Shown here: piece after piece, positions 10,243 to 19,919 of the stretch
Numbering within the stretch: position 1 is the first letter of the stretch
How the letters are laid out: each line of letters starts with the position of its first letter
From: an uncultured Bacteroidales bacterium
Lineage (GTDB): Bacteria > Bacteroidota > Bacteroidia > Bacteroidales > UBA932
Assembly (NCBI GenBank): GCA_944326325.1
Contig: CALVDQ010000006.1
Span: 59,702-123,701, forward strand
Direction: 5' to 3'
Length of the DNA stretch: 64,000 bases
The notes under the pieces: generated by a model
Database searches by the model: none
Told to the model about the DNA's origin: nothing
Seen by the model: the letters and a program-made list of their open reading frames with translations, nothing else
Position numbers and translations under genes: made by a program

Positions 10243-13200
10243 TTGAAACACTTATTCTCTATTCTCCTATTCTGCCTAACTTGCTTTGCGGTATTCGCGA
10301 AGGAAAGGGAGACATTGAACCTATACTTTAACAGGATTTCCACGACTGACGGCCTCTCCCACAGGCGGGTATCCTGTACCATCCAGGACTCCGATGGCTT
10401 TATATGGTTCGGGACAGACAATGGCCTGAACCGGTGGGACGGAGTAAACTTCAAAGTTTTCACTCATGACCCTGAAGACTCCACAAGCCTCAGCTCCTCC
10501 ATGATCAACTGCCTCGCATTAGATTCCGAAGGTGTCTTATGGATAGGGTGCGACCAGGGTGTATGTATTTATGACAAGGACTCTGACAGTTTCAAACGTC
10601 TTAGTCCGGCTAACGGCCGATCCAAGTTAGTTAGGGATCTACGTGTCACGTGCATACATGATGACAATATGGGGTCAATCTGGATCGGCACATATGAAGG
10701 ACTTGTGAAATATGACAAAAGGGACAACGAGATAGATTACTATTCTTTTACCGAACATGTTTCAAGCGATACGGGCAACGAGATACGCGCCCTATGCATC
10801 CAACCTCCTGACATCCTTTGGGTAGGTACTTTCAACGGACTATACAAGCTAAATATCAAAGACAACAGTTCCAAACATTTTGTTGCAAGGAAACAGTATC
10901 AGAATGACTCATACAATAATCTTATAGATGTCCTGTATATGCCGGATCCATTATCCGGTGTAATATATATCGGGACATCAAACGGACTTGCAATAATGCA
11001 TACTGATACAGAAACCATGGAATTCTATCGCAGCGAATTCTGCGGTCTGGCCAATAATGACATTCATGGATTAGCGCTTTACAATGAAAATACATTGCTC
11101 ATAGGAACCGGAAACGGATTGTCAGCAATGGATATCGATTCAAAGACATTCTCCAGATACAGTTCATCTCTGCTTTCGGATTTTTCCCTTCCGGACCAGG
11201 CAATATGGGATATATACAAAGACAGACAAGACTGTATATGGCTTAGCACTGACAACGGCATAGCTATGCTGGACAAAAACAGAAAGCAGATCAAATATGA
11301 AAGGACGGTCGTGGATAACGGAGGGGAACTCTTGGACCTTTTTGTCTATGATATCGCTGTAACAACTGACGGATACTGGCTGGCGACAAAAACAGGCATT
11401 TTCCACTATAACAGGGAAATGCAACTGCTCGGATACTATAACTCAATATCAGGAGGTCTTTCACATGATGTGTCAAAAGCCATATTGGCTGACAGCAGAG
11501 GGATAATATGGGCCGGCACCAATGACGGGTTGTGTTATTACGACAAGGACAGGGACCGTTTCGTAAAGGTTGAAACACAGACGAAAGATAATCCACTTAA
11601 ATACATCTATGAACTCACAGAAGACTCTTCAGGCAATATTATAACCAATATCAATAGTGGAGCTTGTATCATCTCACCGGAAACCGACACTAGAAAATCA
11701 GTAAAAAACATAGACATAAAATCCATATATGTAACCGACATTATAGAGTCAGGCAACAACGACATCGGAAGTGTAAGAACAGACAAGTACGGAAACATCT
11801 GGATCGGAAGTCACAATAAAGGACTTATAGAATACAACGTAAAAGACAGTACTTTCAGGTACTTCAAGGTAGTAGGGAATGACCCGGAAACCATATGCAG
11901 CGACAGGATATACTGCCTGTTTCCCGACAGATACGGTTCATTATGGATAGGTACAGACTCCGGTCTGTGTCAACTTGACATCAGAACAGGGAAAGTCACC
12001 AGACACAATCAATATCCGGACCTGAACACGACCATACTGAACATATTCTCTGTAGATGATAACCGGGTATGGCTTACATCCGGCAATAAACTTCTGGTTT
12101 ACAACTATGCCACAATGACGGAAGAGATTATCTGCGACCTGACCGGGCTTTTCGGGATGAACTTCGTTTCCGGGAACAGTAGCTGTACTGACAGCAACGG
12201 TTATCAGTATATCGCCGGAAACGGGGGTTTCATACATTTCAATCCCTCGGAAATAAATGTTGACAAGACAACGGCACCGCTTGTATTTTCTGACATAGAC
12301 CTGCAAAGTGAAACAACAGCTATCGGTTCCATCATGCATCCGTGGAATCCTCTGATGAAAGACATCAACGACTTAAAAAGCATCCGTCTAAAACACAATA
12401 TGGATTCCTTTACCATATTCTTTTCGCTTCTGGACTATTCTTCACCACTTGACAACAAATACAGATACAAACTTGACGGTTACGACAGGTTCTGGCAGAA
12501 CACCGGCGGCTCAAAGAATTATGCACATTATTCAAATCTGAAGCCAGGCAAATACACCTTCTCTGTAACTGGATGTAATCCGGACGGAGTCTGGTCAGAC
12601 ACATACAAGACAATAGATATCGTCATCAACACCCCCTGGTGGGCTACTTGGTGGGCATATTTATTATATACGTCAGTCATAATCACAGCATTCGTGACAT
12701 ATTGGCATTTTGTCAAGACTCGTCTCAAATTACAAAATGCACTCAGGCTGGAAAAACTTGAGCACCACAAAACCGAAGAAATGAACGGAATCAGAACCAG
12801 GATGTTCGAAAACATCTCACATGAGCTCAAGACGCCATTGTCGCTGATAATAGGCCCGATAGACGAACTGGTATCCAGTTGTTCCGACTCTAGGAACAGA
12901 TATCAGCTTAGTATAATAAAAAAGAACTGCGACAAAATGCTCCGCCTCATAAACCAGATTATGGATATACATAAGTATGAAAACAATGCCATGCCGCTGG
13001 AGCTTAAGATTGGAGAATATATTTCTTTTACATATCAGATTTATCAATATTTCTATGAAGAAGCCACGGCACGAAGAATCGTATACTCATTCATAAGAAA
13101 TTCCGACAACAGTCTATATATGTATTTTGATGCCGACAAGATTGAAAAAGCACTATTCAATATAATATCAAACGCCTTTAAATACACCTCTGACGGCGGA

Positions 13201-14352
13201 ACCATTACTGTCACAGTTGATATTATTGAAAGGGACAGCCGGCCATATGCCGAGACATTGGTTTCTGACACAGGAGACGGTATTACCGAGGAAGATATTG
13301 CTCTAATATTTAACAGATTTCACAAAGGGACAAGCAACGGTCATGGACGAATACAAGGAACAGGGATAGGTCTGAATCTTACAAAAGAGTACATAGAGCA
13401 GCATCATGGTCATATTGATTTAAAAAGTGAAGTCGGGAAAGGCACCACGTTCCGTTTTATGATCCCATGCGACCTGGAATCATCCGAAATATCCGAGTAC
13501 AAGATTGTAAACGAAGACAATACTATTGACGGCATAGGACAAGAAAACCGGAGTGATAAGACCATATCCATAATGATTGTCGATGACAACGAAGATTTAC
13601 TTGAATTTCTCAAGATATCTCTCGAGAACACATACAGTATAATAACTGCGCACAACGGGCAAGAAGCAGTCACTGCAATGAAAGCCAACCTTCCTGACTT
13701 GATTATCTCTGATATAATGATGCCAGGGATGGACGGGTTTGAACTATGTCGGATAGTAAAATCAAACATAGCTACCTGCCACATATACGTCATTCTTCTT
13801 ACAGCCCGGAATTCTGAACATGACAGAGAGGCAGGATACGCCTGCGGAGCTGACGGATTCCTCTCCAAGCCATTCAGTACAAACACACTGAAGACTAGGA
13901 TTTCGACACTTTTGCAGCAAAGGGAAAAGATCCATAACAGATACAAGCATCTTCTGATGGTCAATGACAATAAATTTGACATTGAATCAGAAGATGACAA
14001 GTTCATAGCCGCGATGATAGAAATCATAGAGAAGAACATAAAGGATCCTGACTTCGGCATCCAGGAACTGTGCGAAGAGTCAAGATACTCATACCAGCAG
14101 ATCTACCGTAAAATCAAGGCTCTTACAGGGAAAACCGTAAATGATTTTGTCAGGTCCGTACGGTTAAACCATGCAGCAGCATATCTGCGGCAGAGTGGAG
14201 CAAGAGTTTCCGAAATAATGTATGACGTCGGATTCAACTCGCATTCCTATTTCTCCAAATGTTTCCGTGAGACATACGGTATGTCTCCAAGAGAATATGC
14301 GGAAAAGCACAAGGGCTCCGACAGTCAAAGTTTCACACATCGGACAGAATAG
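10243..14352 (+). CDS. Hybrid two-component system sensor histidine kinase/response regulator (HTCS)
   Basis: This one-protein two-component system (about 1369 residues) should sense a glycan in the periplasm and activate the neighbouring genes. The order is a signal peptide, a long beta-propeller sensor of repeats such as GLSHRRVSCTIQDSDGFIWFGT, and a Y_Y_Y domain (about 690-780). A membrane segment follows near 800-822 (WWAYLLYTSVIITAFVTYW). Then come a HisKA domain with His860 in FENISHELKTPLSL, a HATPase domain (NIISNAFKYT, DTGDGI, GTGIGLNL), a receiver domain with Asp1157 in LIISDIMMPGMDG and Lys in FLSKPFS, and a C-terminal AraC HTH. There is no early ATG. The TTG at 10243 gives a good signal peptide (KHLFSILLFCLTCFAVFA); a TTG at 10204 would add 13 residues. 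The 3' end overlaps the convergent lipoprotein gene by 28 bp. Confidence 0.95.
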   Translation: MKHLFSILLFCLTCFAVFAKERETLNLYFNRISTTDGLSHRRVSCTIQDSDGFIWFGTDNGLNRWDGVNFKVFTHDPEDSTSLSSSMINCLALDSEGVLWIGCDQGVCIYDKDSDSFKRLSPANGRSKLVRDLRVTCIHDDNMGSIWIGTYEGLVKYDKRDNEIDYYSFTEHVSSDTGNEIRALCIQPPDILWVGTFNGLYKLNIKDNSSKHFVARKQYQNDSYNNLIDVLYMPDPLSGVIYIGTSNGLAIMHTDTETMEFYRSEFCGLANNDIHGLALYNENTLLIGTGNGLSAMDIDSKTFSRYSSSLLSDFSLPDQAIWDIYKDRQDCIWLSTDNGIAMLDKNRKQIKYERTVVDNGGELLDLFVYDIAVTTDGYWLATKTGIFHYNREMQLLGYYNSISGGLSHDVSKAILADSRGIIWAGTNDGLCYYDKDRDRFVKVETQTKDNPLKYIYELTEDSSGNIITNINSGACIISPETDTRKSVKNIDIKSIYVTDIIESGNNDIGSVRTDKYGNIWIGSHNKGLIEYNVKDSTFRYFKVVGNDPETICSDRIYCLFPDRYGSLWIGTDSGLCQLDIRTGKVTRHNQYPDLNTTILNIFSVDDNRVWLTSGNKLLVYNYATMTEEIICDLTGLFGMNFVSGNSSCTDSNGYQYIAGNGGFIHFNPSEINVDKTTAPLVFSDIDLQSETTAIGSIMHPWNPLMKDINDLKSIRLKHNMDSFTIFFSLLDYSSPLDNKYRYKLDGYDRFWQNTGGSKNYAHYSNLKPGKYTFSVTGCNPDGVWSDTYKTIDIVINTPWWATWWAYLLYTSVIITAFVTYWHFVKTRLKLQNALRLEKLEHHKTEEMNGIRTRMFENISHELKTPLSLIIGPIDELVSSCSDSRNRYQLSIIKKNCDKMLRLINQIMDIHKYENNAMPLELKIGEYISFTYQIYQYFYEEATARRIVYSFIRNSDNSLYMYFDADKIEKALFNIISNAFKYTSDGGTITVTVDIIERDSRPYAETLVSDTGDGITEEDIALIFNRFHKGTSNGHGRIQGTGIGLNLTKEYIEQHHGHIDLKSEVGKGTTFRFMIPCDLESSEISEYKIVNEDNTIDGIGQENRSDKTISIMIVDDNEDLLEFLKISLENTYSIITAHNGQEAVTAMKANLPDLIISDIMMPGMDGFELCRIVKSNIATCHIYVILLTARNSEHDREAGYACGADGFLSKPFSTNTLKTRISTLLQQREKIHNRYKHLLMVNDNKFDIESEDDKFIAAMIEIIEKNIKDPDFGIQELCEESRYSYQQIYRKIKALTGKTVNDFVRSVRLNHAAAYLRQSGARVSEIMYDVGFNSHSYFSKCFRETYGMSPREYAEKHKGSDSQSFTHRTE

Positions 14353-16157
14353 GCATTGGCCCTCTTGTTAAGGTTCGCCGGATAGATCTCACCCCACCAG
14401 AAGTCAAGATAGTAGATATCTGCATTGGATGGTGTGGTGGTCCAGTATCGCCCGCATCCTCCGACACCGTCCAACATTCCGTCTGTCGCTTTTCTGGAAC
14501 CTGAGGCTGGATAATAATCCTCTTCACCGCAAATCGATGCCGGGAATACATACCCTTTATCCATATTCAACGTCGTCGGGCCTGATGCAATACCGGCTCT
14601 CATCCATAATCCGTTTTCGTTGCCTACAGGGACCCGCCAACCTGCCGGACATGGATCATATATGGTTTTGGAACCTTCAAATTCAGCCCATCTGGTATTA
14701 TCTGTTTCCGCACCTGAAAGCCAGTCCTGGGTTTCCTGACTTCCTGTTATATAAGTCATAGGGTTGGCTATGGCATAAGCGACAGTACCCGTAGTAGCAT
14801 CGGAAGCCACCGCGGAAGGCCACGTTGCAGTAGAAACCGGCTCTGCCGCTTCAAATCCTGCGCTTCCAAGGAAAGGATCCTTCCTGCCCCACTGATATAA
14901 GAGGCCAATTGATCCTATATTGCCCACTTCTGTCGAATATGCTCCGAGATTCCTGTCCATAGCTACGCCCGCCCCGTTGGCATAAGTATGTTCATTGAAA
15001 CCGTCTTGGGAAAACCAGATATGCCATGACCAGAGAATCGTCCCTGATCTGTCTTTGGCCGCTATGACAGCATTACCGTTTCTGAATATTTCAGATGTAG
15101 TCATAAGCAGTTTATCATCGGAAACGGACACCTCTCTGATGAGGTCTCCAGGCGAAGGGACTTCATCCGTCCCGAAAGACTCCCACAGGACTTCAGCAGT
15201 AACAGCATCACCTACAGATTCGCTGCTATTGCCCTTTACCATTGTAAAATAATATGAACCCGGTTCTTTGATAAGATAGCTGTTGGCCGTACCTGCTGCC
15301 GACAAATTGTTTCCGAGGTCAACAAAAGAAGACTCGGTTATTTCGACCGTAGTTCCTGCCTCCAGCACATACTTATCTGATGTTGATTTCAAGATCTCGT
15401 TTCCATCTGATGTCTTGAATGCCAAAGACAGGCCCTGATCCAATGTCTGTGGGAAAATGGCGAAATAATAATTCCCACCGGCAGTAAACCTGCCGTTCAA
15501 GGTAACCTCCGTAACATTTTCTGCCGGAAGTGCCTCGATCTTGGCAGATACAGGATCTACGCAATATTTCCCGGCAAGGACTTCGCCACCATTTCCTTTA
15601 AGGACAATACCGGATACAGACACCCCCTGTTCCGTAGCAGGAAGAGAAACCTTTACAAGGGCCATGATCTGACTGAAAACCATTTCGTCTGAGTCAGTAT
15701 ATGCCACTGCATGGCTCTGATATTCCGCAAATGTTCCTCCTGGCGCAGCTGCCTGATATCCAGGAAGTTCAGAGTATATTTTTCCGTCAGAAAAAGTATT
15801 TCTCCGATTATATGGATATATGGCACAATACCGGTTATCGTCAGCGATTTCACCTTTCATTTCCGCCTTGGAACCATTCACGGATTCAATCCTGAATTTC
15901 CTGTTGCCCTCCGCTTCCGATACGGCAAATACAGAAAAGTCATCATCCATGGTCCATATGACATTTCCCGCAGCATCCACTGCTGTCTTTGTCGCTATAT
16001 CTATGGTAAATGTCTTCGGGACCAGTTCGACCGATGAAACCTCGTCACTATTCCCGCCATCATCTGCACTTTCATTATCTGTCCCGTCCAATATATCTTC
16101 GGAACATGAGGACCCCAGCCATATCAAAGCCGAAAGACATAACATTATCCTTTTCAT
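14325..16157 (-). CDS. Fimbrillin-like lipoprotein with C-terminal FISUMP-type domain
   Basis: This 610-residue lipoprotein has its lipobox at GSSC18. The N-terminal half (about 45-300) resembles fimbrillin-like or Mfa-type beta domains: FTIDIATKTAVDAAGNVIWTMDDDFSVFAV, YCAIYPYNR, VKVSLPA, and NYYFAIFPQTLDQGLSL. The C-terminal half (about 300-610) resembles FISUMP (Fibrobacter major paralogue) domains: HIWFSQDG, DRNLGAYST, GLLYQWGRKDPF, DPCPAGWRVP and a final YSVRCVKL. It is the last gene of the leftward GH42-GH5 group, 39 bp after the GH5 stop, and overlaps the 3' end of the regulator gene tail-to-tail. The context suggests a surface protein that binds glycan or displays part of the degradative system. 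A function in fimbriae is not supported by neighbours here. The specific ligand is unknown. Confidence 0.75.
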   Translation of the reverse strand: MKRIMLCLSALIWLGSSCSEDILDGTDNESADDGGNSDEVSSVELVPKTFTIDIATKTAVDAAGNVIWTMDDDFSVFAVSEAEGNRKFRIESVNGSKAEMKGEIADDNRYCAIYPYNRRNTFSDGKIYSELPGYQAAAPGGTFAEYQSHAVAYTDSDEMVFSQIMALVKVSLPATEQGVSVSGIVLKGNGGEVLAGKYCVDPVSAKIEALPAENVTEVTLNGRFTAGGNYYFAIFPQTLDQGLSLAFKTSDGNEILKSTSDKYVLEAGTTVEITESSFVDLGNNLSAAGTANSYLIKEPGSYYFTMVKGNSSESVGDAVTAEVLWESFGTDEVPSPGDLIREVSVSDDKLLMTTSEIFRNGNAVIAAKDRSGTILWSWHIWFSQDGFNEHTYANGAGVAMDRNLGAYSTEVGNIGSIGLLYQWGRKDPFLGSAGFEAAEPVSTATWPSAVASDATTGTVAYAIANPMTYITGSQETQDWLSGAETDNTRWAEFEGSKTIYDPCPAGWRVPVGNENGLWMRAGIASGPTTLNMDKGYVFPASICGEEDYYPASGSRKATDGMLDGVGGCGRYWTTTPSNADIYYLDFWWGEIYPANLNKRANAYSVRCVKL

Positions 16158-16196
16158 AACACATTAAAATTTCAAGTCCGCATAACCACAATTTTC

Positions 16197-17684
16197 TCAA
16201 TACGTAATCTTCAGTACAATAGATCTGGAGAAATCCGGAATTGAGACCGTCATACCGTCCAAAACCAGATCCGTCCATGCAGAAACCTGTTCCCAAGGAT
16301 TGTAATATTCTACACTCACCGGAACCTTGCCACCGGATATTTCCGCGATATCCAGCTCTGATCCAGATATGACATCCGGAGAAATACCCCTATTGAATTC
16401 ATTCTGCCACGAATTGTTTTTGTCTCTGCACCACAATAATGTATGGTCGTTACCTTTCAGGACATATATCTTCAATATATCATTATCGGCCCGTATCGGG
16501 ACAAAATTCTCCGCTGCAGGGTCCAGTTCCTTGACAACATCCGAGAATTTACGGAAATGATACCACAGGCCATTGGCGTCTATGTACTCGTCCCAATGCC
16601 AACAATGGCCGGGTCCGGCCGCACCAGAGAAAAACGGGGCGAAAAGGACATCATGCAAAATTATTCCTGCATGATCCTTGGCATAGGCTTCATGCTTCCC
16701 GCTGTGTTTCGGGGCTACGGCACCGCTCTCGGCAAGTATCACAGGCTTACCGTAATTCATATCCAGCATTGTCCTGACTGCATCGGCTGCCATTTCATCC
16801 ACAGGACCGTAGCATACAGGGTAATCAGCGCCTTCATCAAGGTATCTGTGTACCTGAATGACATCGTTTCCTCTCATGGCAGGCACGGCTCTATAGAACT
16901 GGACCTGCCAATCACCGTCATAGCTTCCAAGGCTCTGTGTCACCATATTCCTCTTGAAAATGTCGACAAGATCCAAAAGAATTTCTGCCGTCCATTCATT
17001 TACCTGTTCCTGACCGACTGAAATTGCGTTCATCTCATTCCACAGTTCCCACGCAAAGACCCTGGGATCGTCTCCATAGTTCTGTTTTATAAAATTTACT
17101 TTATCCAGATATACCTGCTTCCCCAGCTCCGGGCGTGTGAGCATAAAATCTTCCATACTGGAGAAAGGGCCACCGTTGAGTACATGATATGCAGTCTTGG
17201 TCGGGCCATTGACCGACGTTGACTCTATATACCTGAATTCCTCAAGACAGAATTTTATCTTCAGCCCCAGTTCTCCGGCATACTGTATGAGTTCTTTCAT
17301 ATTGGCTACACTTGTCTCGTTGACTTTTCCATATTCTGTCTCATGGTCGAGATACTCTCGGCTCATCCATATCCTGGCAAAGTTTCCTCCATTATCAGCC
17401 AATTTCTTAAGATAGTCCTTCAGGGTCTGATAATCCCGGGCATAAGCGATATTGCAGCCCACAGGTATATAAGGCTCTCCGTTGGAAAGCCTGAAATAAT
17501 GCGGATTATCAGGATTAATCTGGACATACGAGTGTTCATAATCTGCCCCGGGATCCATGATATACTCCTTGCCGGTAGTCCATCCCATATCGACTTCATC
17601 ATCCGCCTCTGTCTTTTCGCAACCGGAAAGCAGAACGACGGATAAAATAGGGAAAAATACAAGTACACGATAAAATTGTCCCAT
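16197..17684 (-). CDS. GH5-like (endo-mannanase/cellulase clan) lipoprotein glycosidase
   Basis: This 495-residue lipoprotein (lipobox LSGC22) has a (beta/alpha)8 glycosidase body related to GH5/COG3934 mannanase-type enzymes. The likely acid/base is Glu217 in ELWNEMN and the likely nucleophile Glu319 in VILAESGA. Other barrel motifs are YIPVGCNIA, NFARIWMSREY, KIKFCLEEFRY, DVIQVHRY and GPGHCWHWDEYI. The last 90 or so residues form a small beta domain. It lies 13 bp after the stop of the GH42-like gene and precedes the FISUMP-like lipoprotein, so the three should be cotranscribed. It is a clear paralogue of the gene at 19920-21326. Surface or periplasmic cleavage of a beta-linked glycan is likely, but the subfamily and substrate cannot be assigned by eye. 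Confidence 0.8.
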   Translation of the reverse strand: MGQFYRVLVFFPILSVVLLSGCEKTEADDEVDMGWTTGKEYIMDPGADYEHSYVQINPDNPHYFRLSNGEPYIPVGCNIAYARDYQTLKDYLKKLADNGGNFARIWMSREYLDHETEYGKVNETSVANMKELIQYAGELGLKIKFCLEEFRYIESTSVNGPTKTAYHVLNGGPFSSMEDFMLTRPELGKQVYLDKVNFIKQNYGDDPRVFAWELWNEMNAISVGQEQVNEWTAEILLDLVDIFKRNMVTQSLGSYDGDWQVQFYRAVPAMRGNDVIQVHRYLDEGADYPVCYGPVDEMAADAVRTMLDMNYGKPVILAESGAVAPKHSGKHEAYAKDHAGIILHDVLFAPFFSGAAGPGHCWHWDEYIDANGLWYHFRKFSDVVKELDPAAENFVPIRADNDILKIYVLKGNDHTLLWCRDKNNSWQNEFNRGISPDVISGSELDIAEISGGKVPVSVEYYNPWEQVSAWTDLVLDGMTVSIPDFSRSIVLKITY

Positions 17685-17697
17685 ATGAAACTCTGTT

Positions 17698-19695
17698 TTA
17701 TGTTAGTTTAAATTTCAACACTATTACATCATTTGCAGGGACTGACGCCGAAGTTTCTGACAACCTGCCGTCTCCGACTACCCTGCAGACATTTACAAGC
17801 CTTTCGCTGAATTTTATCCTGACTGTCTTACTATTGTTGTTGACCAGTACGGCCATTACAGTGTCTCCTTTTCTAAGAAGCCTCATAAAAGTATCATTGC
17901 AATTATTACGGTAAAAGACGGGATAATGGAGTTCCGGCACCAGGCAATATTTCCTGTAGAATGCCGCAAGCTTACAGTCACCTGAGACCCAATCTCCGAG
18001 ATCAACAAGAGACGGTACCCATACCACGGTACCTTTTCCGAAGGAATGCACGGTGCCTGTAGTTCTACCTTCATAATCATTGAACAGAATATCTCCAGAT
18101 ATGTTTGACAGGATACCCTTCCATAAATGACCTGTCAGGACATGACTTCCCGAATACCCTATGCCGAACAGATCATCCATAACCACAAATTCAGAAACTG
18201 TTCCGCCAAAGCATTCTTCAAGAGGGAAGCCGACACGATACATACACAACATATCCTCATTATAAAATCCGGTAAGACCAGTAACTATAAGCCTACCTCC
18301 ATCCCGGACATAAGCCTCTATCTTGTCTGAATATCTTTCCGGCAAGACTATCATATTAGGAATAACGGCTACAGGATAACGGCGGCTGTCCCATGAGAAA
18401 TTTTCCATATCCGAGATATCCGGCATTACCCCTATTGAAGATATTGACTTATAGGCCGCCACGACAGATTTCATTACGGAAGAAGCCTTACGGCCTTCAT
18501 AAGCACTTTCTCCTTTAAAATTTCTCGATGCAGCTATCAATGATTCTACGTTATACAATATGCATATTCCACTTTCTACGACTTCCGCACCATCAAAAAA
18601 ATCTTTTTGCGATTCCACCACCGTTATCACTTCCGACGCCGCTTCAAGTCTTCCGGTAGGTCTTCCGAGATAGTCAATCATCGCCCACTCTCCACCTTCG
18701 TTGACCGATGCCCTAGGATTCAGCGTCCAGAATATCGCTCCTTCGGCACCGGCACCGATCCCTGTCCATAACCACTGTCTTATTTCCGATGGAGTCGGTG
18801 TCAGCGGGACATTTCCGCTCGCTATTACACCTCCTCCCTGCATTTCCGTTATCCAGAATGGATTCACTCCTGCAGCATTCCGGATAATATCAGACATTGC
18901 AGATACCCCGAGACTATATCTGTTACGACTGAAATATCCAAGATGCCAGCTTGCATGTATGGAAACTCCAAGAGAAGTCAGGAAATCCGTATAAGCAGAA
19001 AAATCATATTCCGGCAACGTCTCAAACAAGGCATGAGGATTTATATGTGTAAAATGCAGGCTGTCATATTTCCTTACCTGTAATGCAAGCCACCGCAGAT
19101 ACCATGAAGTATAATACCTCTGGAAATTTACGTCCGAGAAATCTGCATTCAGATATCCCGGCGATCTATGATATGAACCATATTCTTTCTCGAATCCTTG
19201 TCTGACATAATCCGAAAGGTCAGTCTTTCTTACCCCAGGACTACCTGTACCTGGCTCATTTTGCAATACCCACGCATATAATGCCGGCTTATCTGCAAAA
19301 TGCGACACAACAATCCTAATATATTCTTCAATTTCATGCAAATGCGCTATTGAACCCGGGAATTTAAAACCTCCTATGTCATTGAGCTCATCTGTCGGAG
19401 GGAACAGTGTCGCAAACAACTTTATCCCGTATCCGGCAGCGCAGTCAAAGGCATGGTCATATAGTTCAAAATGCAGACTTCCATCTTCTCCGATAATATG
19501 AGAACCGAAAATCCTTATCCTTGCGACTTCCATTCCCGCTGAATGTAAAGTCTTGAAACAATCATCTATGTCGGATTCAGTCTGCCCTGGTTCAATAAAA
19601 ACCTGCGCACCGATCATAGGATAATCTGTTTCCTGGGAAAACATCTGGAGCATGGAAAAGGCCATGGCAATAAGACTCAGGAAAACACTTTTCAT
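17698..19695 (-). CDS. GH42-like glycoside hydrolase with glutamine-amidotransferase-like middle domain
   Basis: This secreted glycosidase of about 665 residues belongs to the GH42-like part of clan GH-A. An N-terminal TIM barrel carries Glu147 in VLQNEPGTG (putative acid/base) and Glu284 in WITEMQGGG (putative nucleophile). GAEGAIFWTLNPR follows, then a GH42 trimerization-like domain around residues 390-540 (VAVIPNMIVLPE, AYVRDGGRLIVTG) and a small C-terminal beta domain. The ATG at 19693-19695 gives a signal peptide (MKSVFLSLIAMAFSMLQMFSQ). An upstream in-frame GTG at 19752 lies ahead of the predicted -7 box (19741-19748) and is unlikely. The active-site surroundings differ from textbook beta-galactosidases, so a neighbouring family such as GH164 is possible. 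It heads the leftward enzyme operon. Confidence 0.72.
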   Translation of the reverse strand: MKSVFLSLIAMAFSMLQMFSQETDYPMIGAQVFIEPGQTESDIDDCFKTLHSAGMEVARIRIFGSHIIGEDGSLHFELYDHAFDCAAGYGIKLFATLFPPTDELNDIGGFKFPGSIAHLHEIEEYIRIVVSHFADKPALYAWVLQNEPGTGSPGVRKTDLSDYVRQGFEKEYGSYHRSPGYLNADFSDVNFQRYYTSWYLRWLALQVRKYDSLHFTHINPHALFETLPEYDFSAYTDFLTSLGVSIHASWHLGYFSRNRYSLGVSAMSDIIRNAAGVNPFWITEMQGGGVIASGNVPLTPTPSEIRQWLWTGIGAGAEGAIFWTLNPRASVNEGGEWAMIDYLGRPTGRLEAASEVITVVESQKDFFDGAEVVESGICILYNVESLIAASRNFKGESAYEGRKASSVMKSVVAAYKSISSIGVMPDISDMENFSWDSRRYPVAVIPNMIVLPERYSDKIEAYVRDGGRLIVTGLTGFYNEDMLCMYRVGFPLEECFGGTVSEFVVMDDLFGIGYSGSHVLTGHLWKGILSNISGDILFNDYEGRTTGTVHSFGKGTVVWVPSLVDLGDWVSGDCKLAAFYRKYCLVPELHYPVFYRNNCNDTFMRLLRKGDTVMAVLVNNNSKTVRIKFSERLVNVCRVVGDGRLSETSASVPANDVIVLKFKLT

Positions 19696-19740
19696 TACAT
19701 TATTGTCTGATGACATATACATTGGATTTTCATACAAAGA

Positions 19741-19748
19741 CAAATGTA
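19741..19748 (-). promoter_or_regulatory. Predicted -7 box for the GH42-GH5-lipoprotein operon
   Basis: The minus strand reads TACATTTG, matching TAnnTTTG. Transcription would begin a few bases downstream, leaving an untranslated leader of roughly 40 bases before the ATG at 19695. This placement argues against the upstream GTG start at 19752. No -33 box is obvious. Confidence 0.45.
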
Positions 19749-19883
19749 TCACTTCAAATCTTAGAATCTTGTATCATAAATATCAAATATTGTCACAATT
19801 TTAAAAAAAGCGTAAATTCGACAAATAATAAATGATTTACAGTAATTGAAAGAATAAAGACAGACTTTGCCGTCAATACAGCG

Positions 19884-19891
19884 TAACTTTG
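19884..19891 (+). promoter_or_regulatory. Predicted -7 box for the GH5-GH31 operon
   Basis: The plus strand reads TAACTTTG, matching TAnnTTTG, 28 bp before the ATG at 19920. Together with the box at 19741-19748 it makes the 224-bp gap between the two enzyme operons a divergent promoter region, probably bound by the nearby hybrid regulator. No -33 box at standard spacing is seen. Confidence 0.5.
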
Positions 19892-19919
19892 GACCGGACA
19901 ATCTAAACAATCATTCATT

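Noticed and set aside
19696..19752. GTG at 19752 as start of the GH42-like protein
   Set aside because: It lies upstream of the predicted -7 box, and the ATG at 19695 opens a proper signal peptide.
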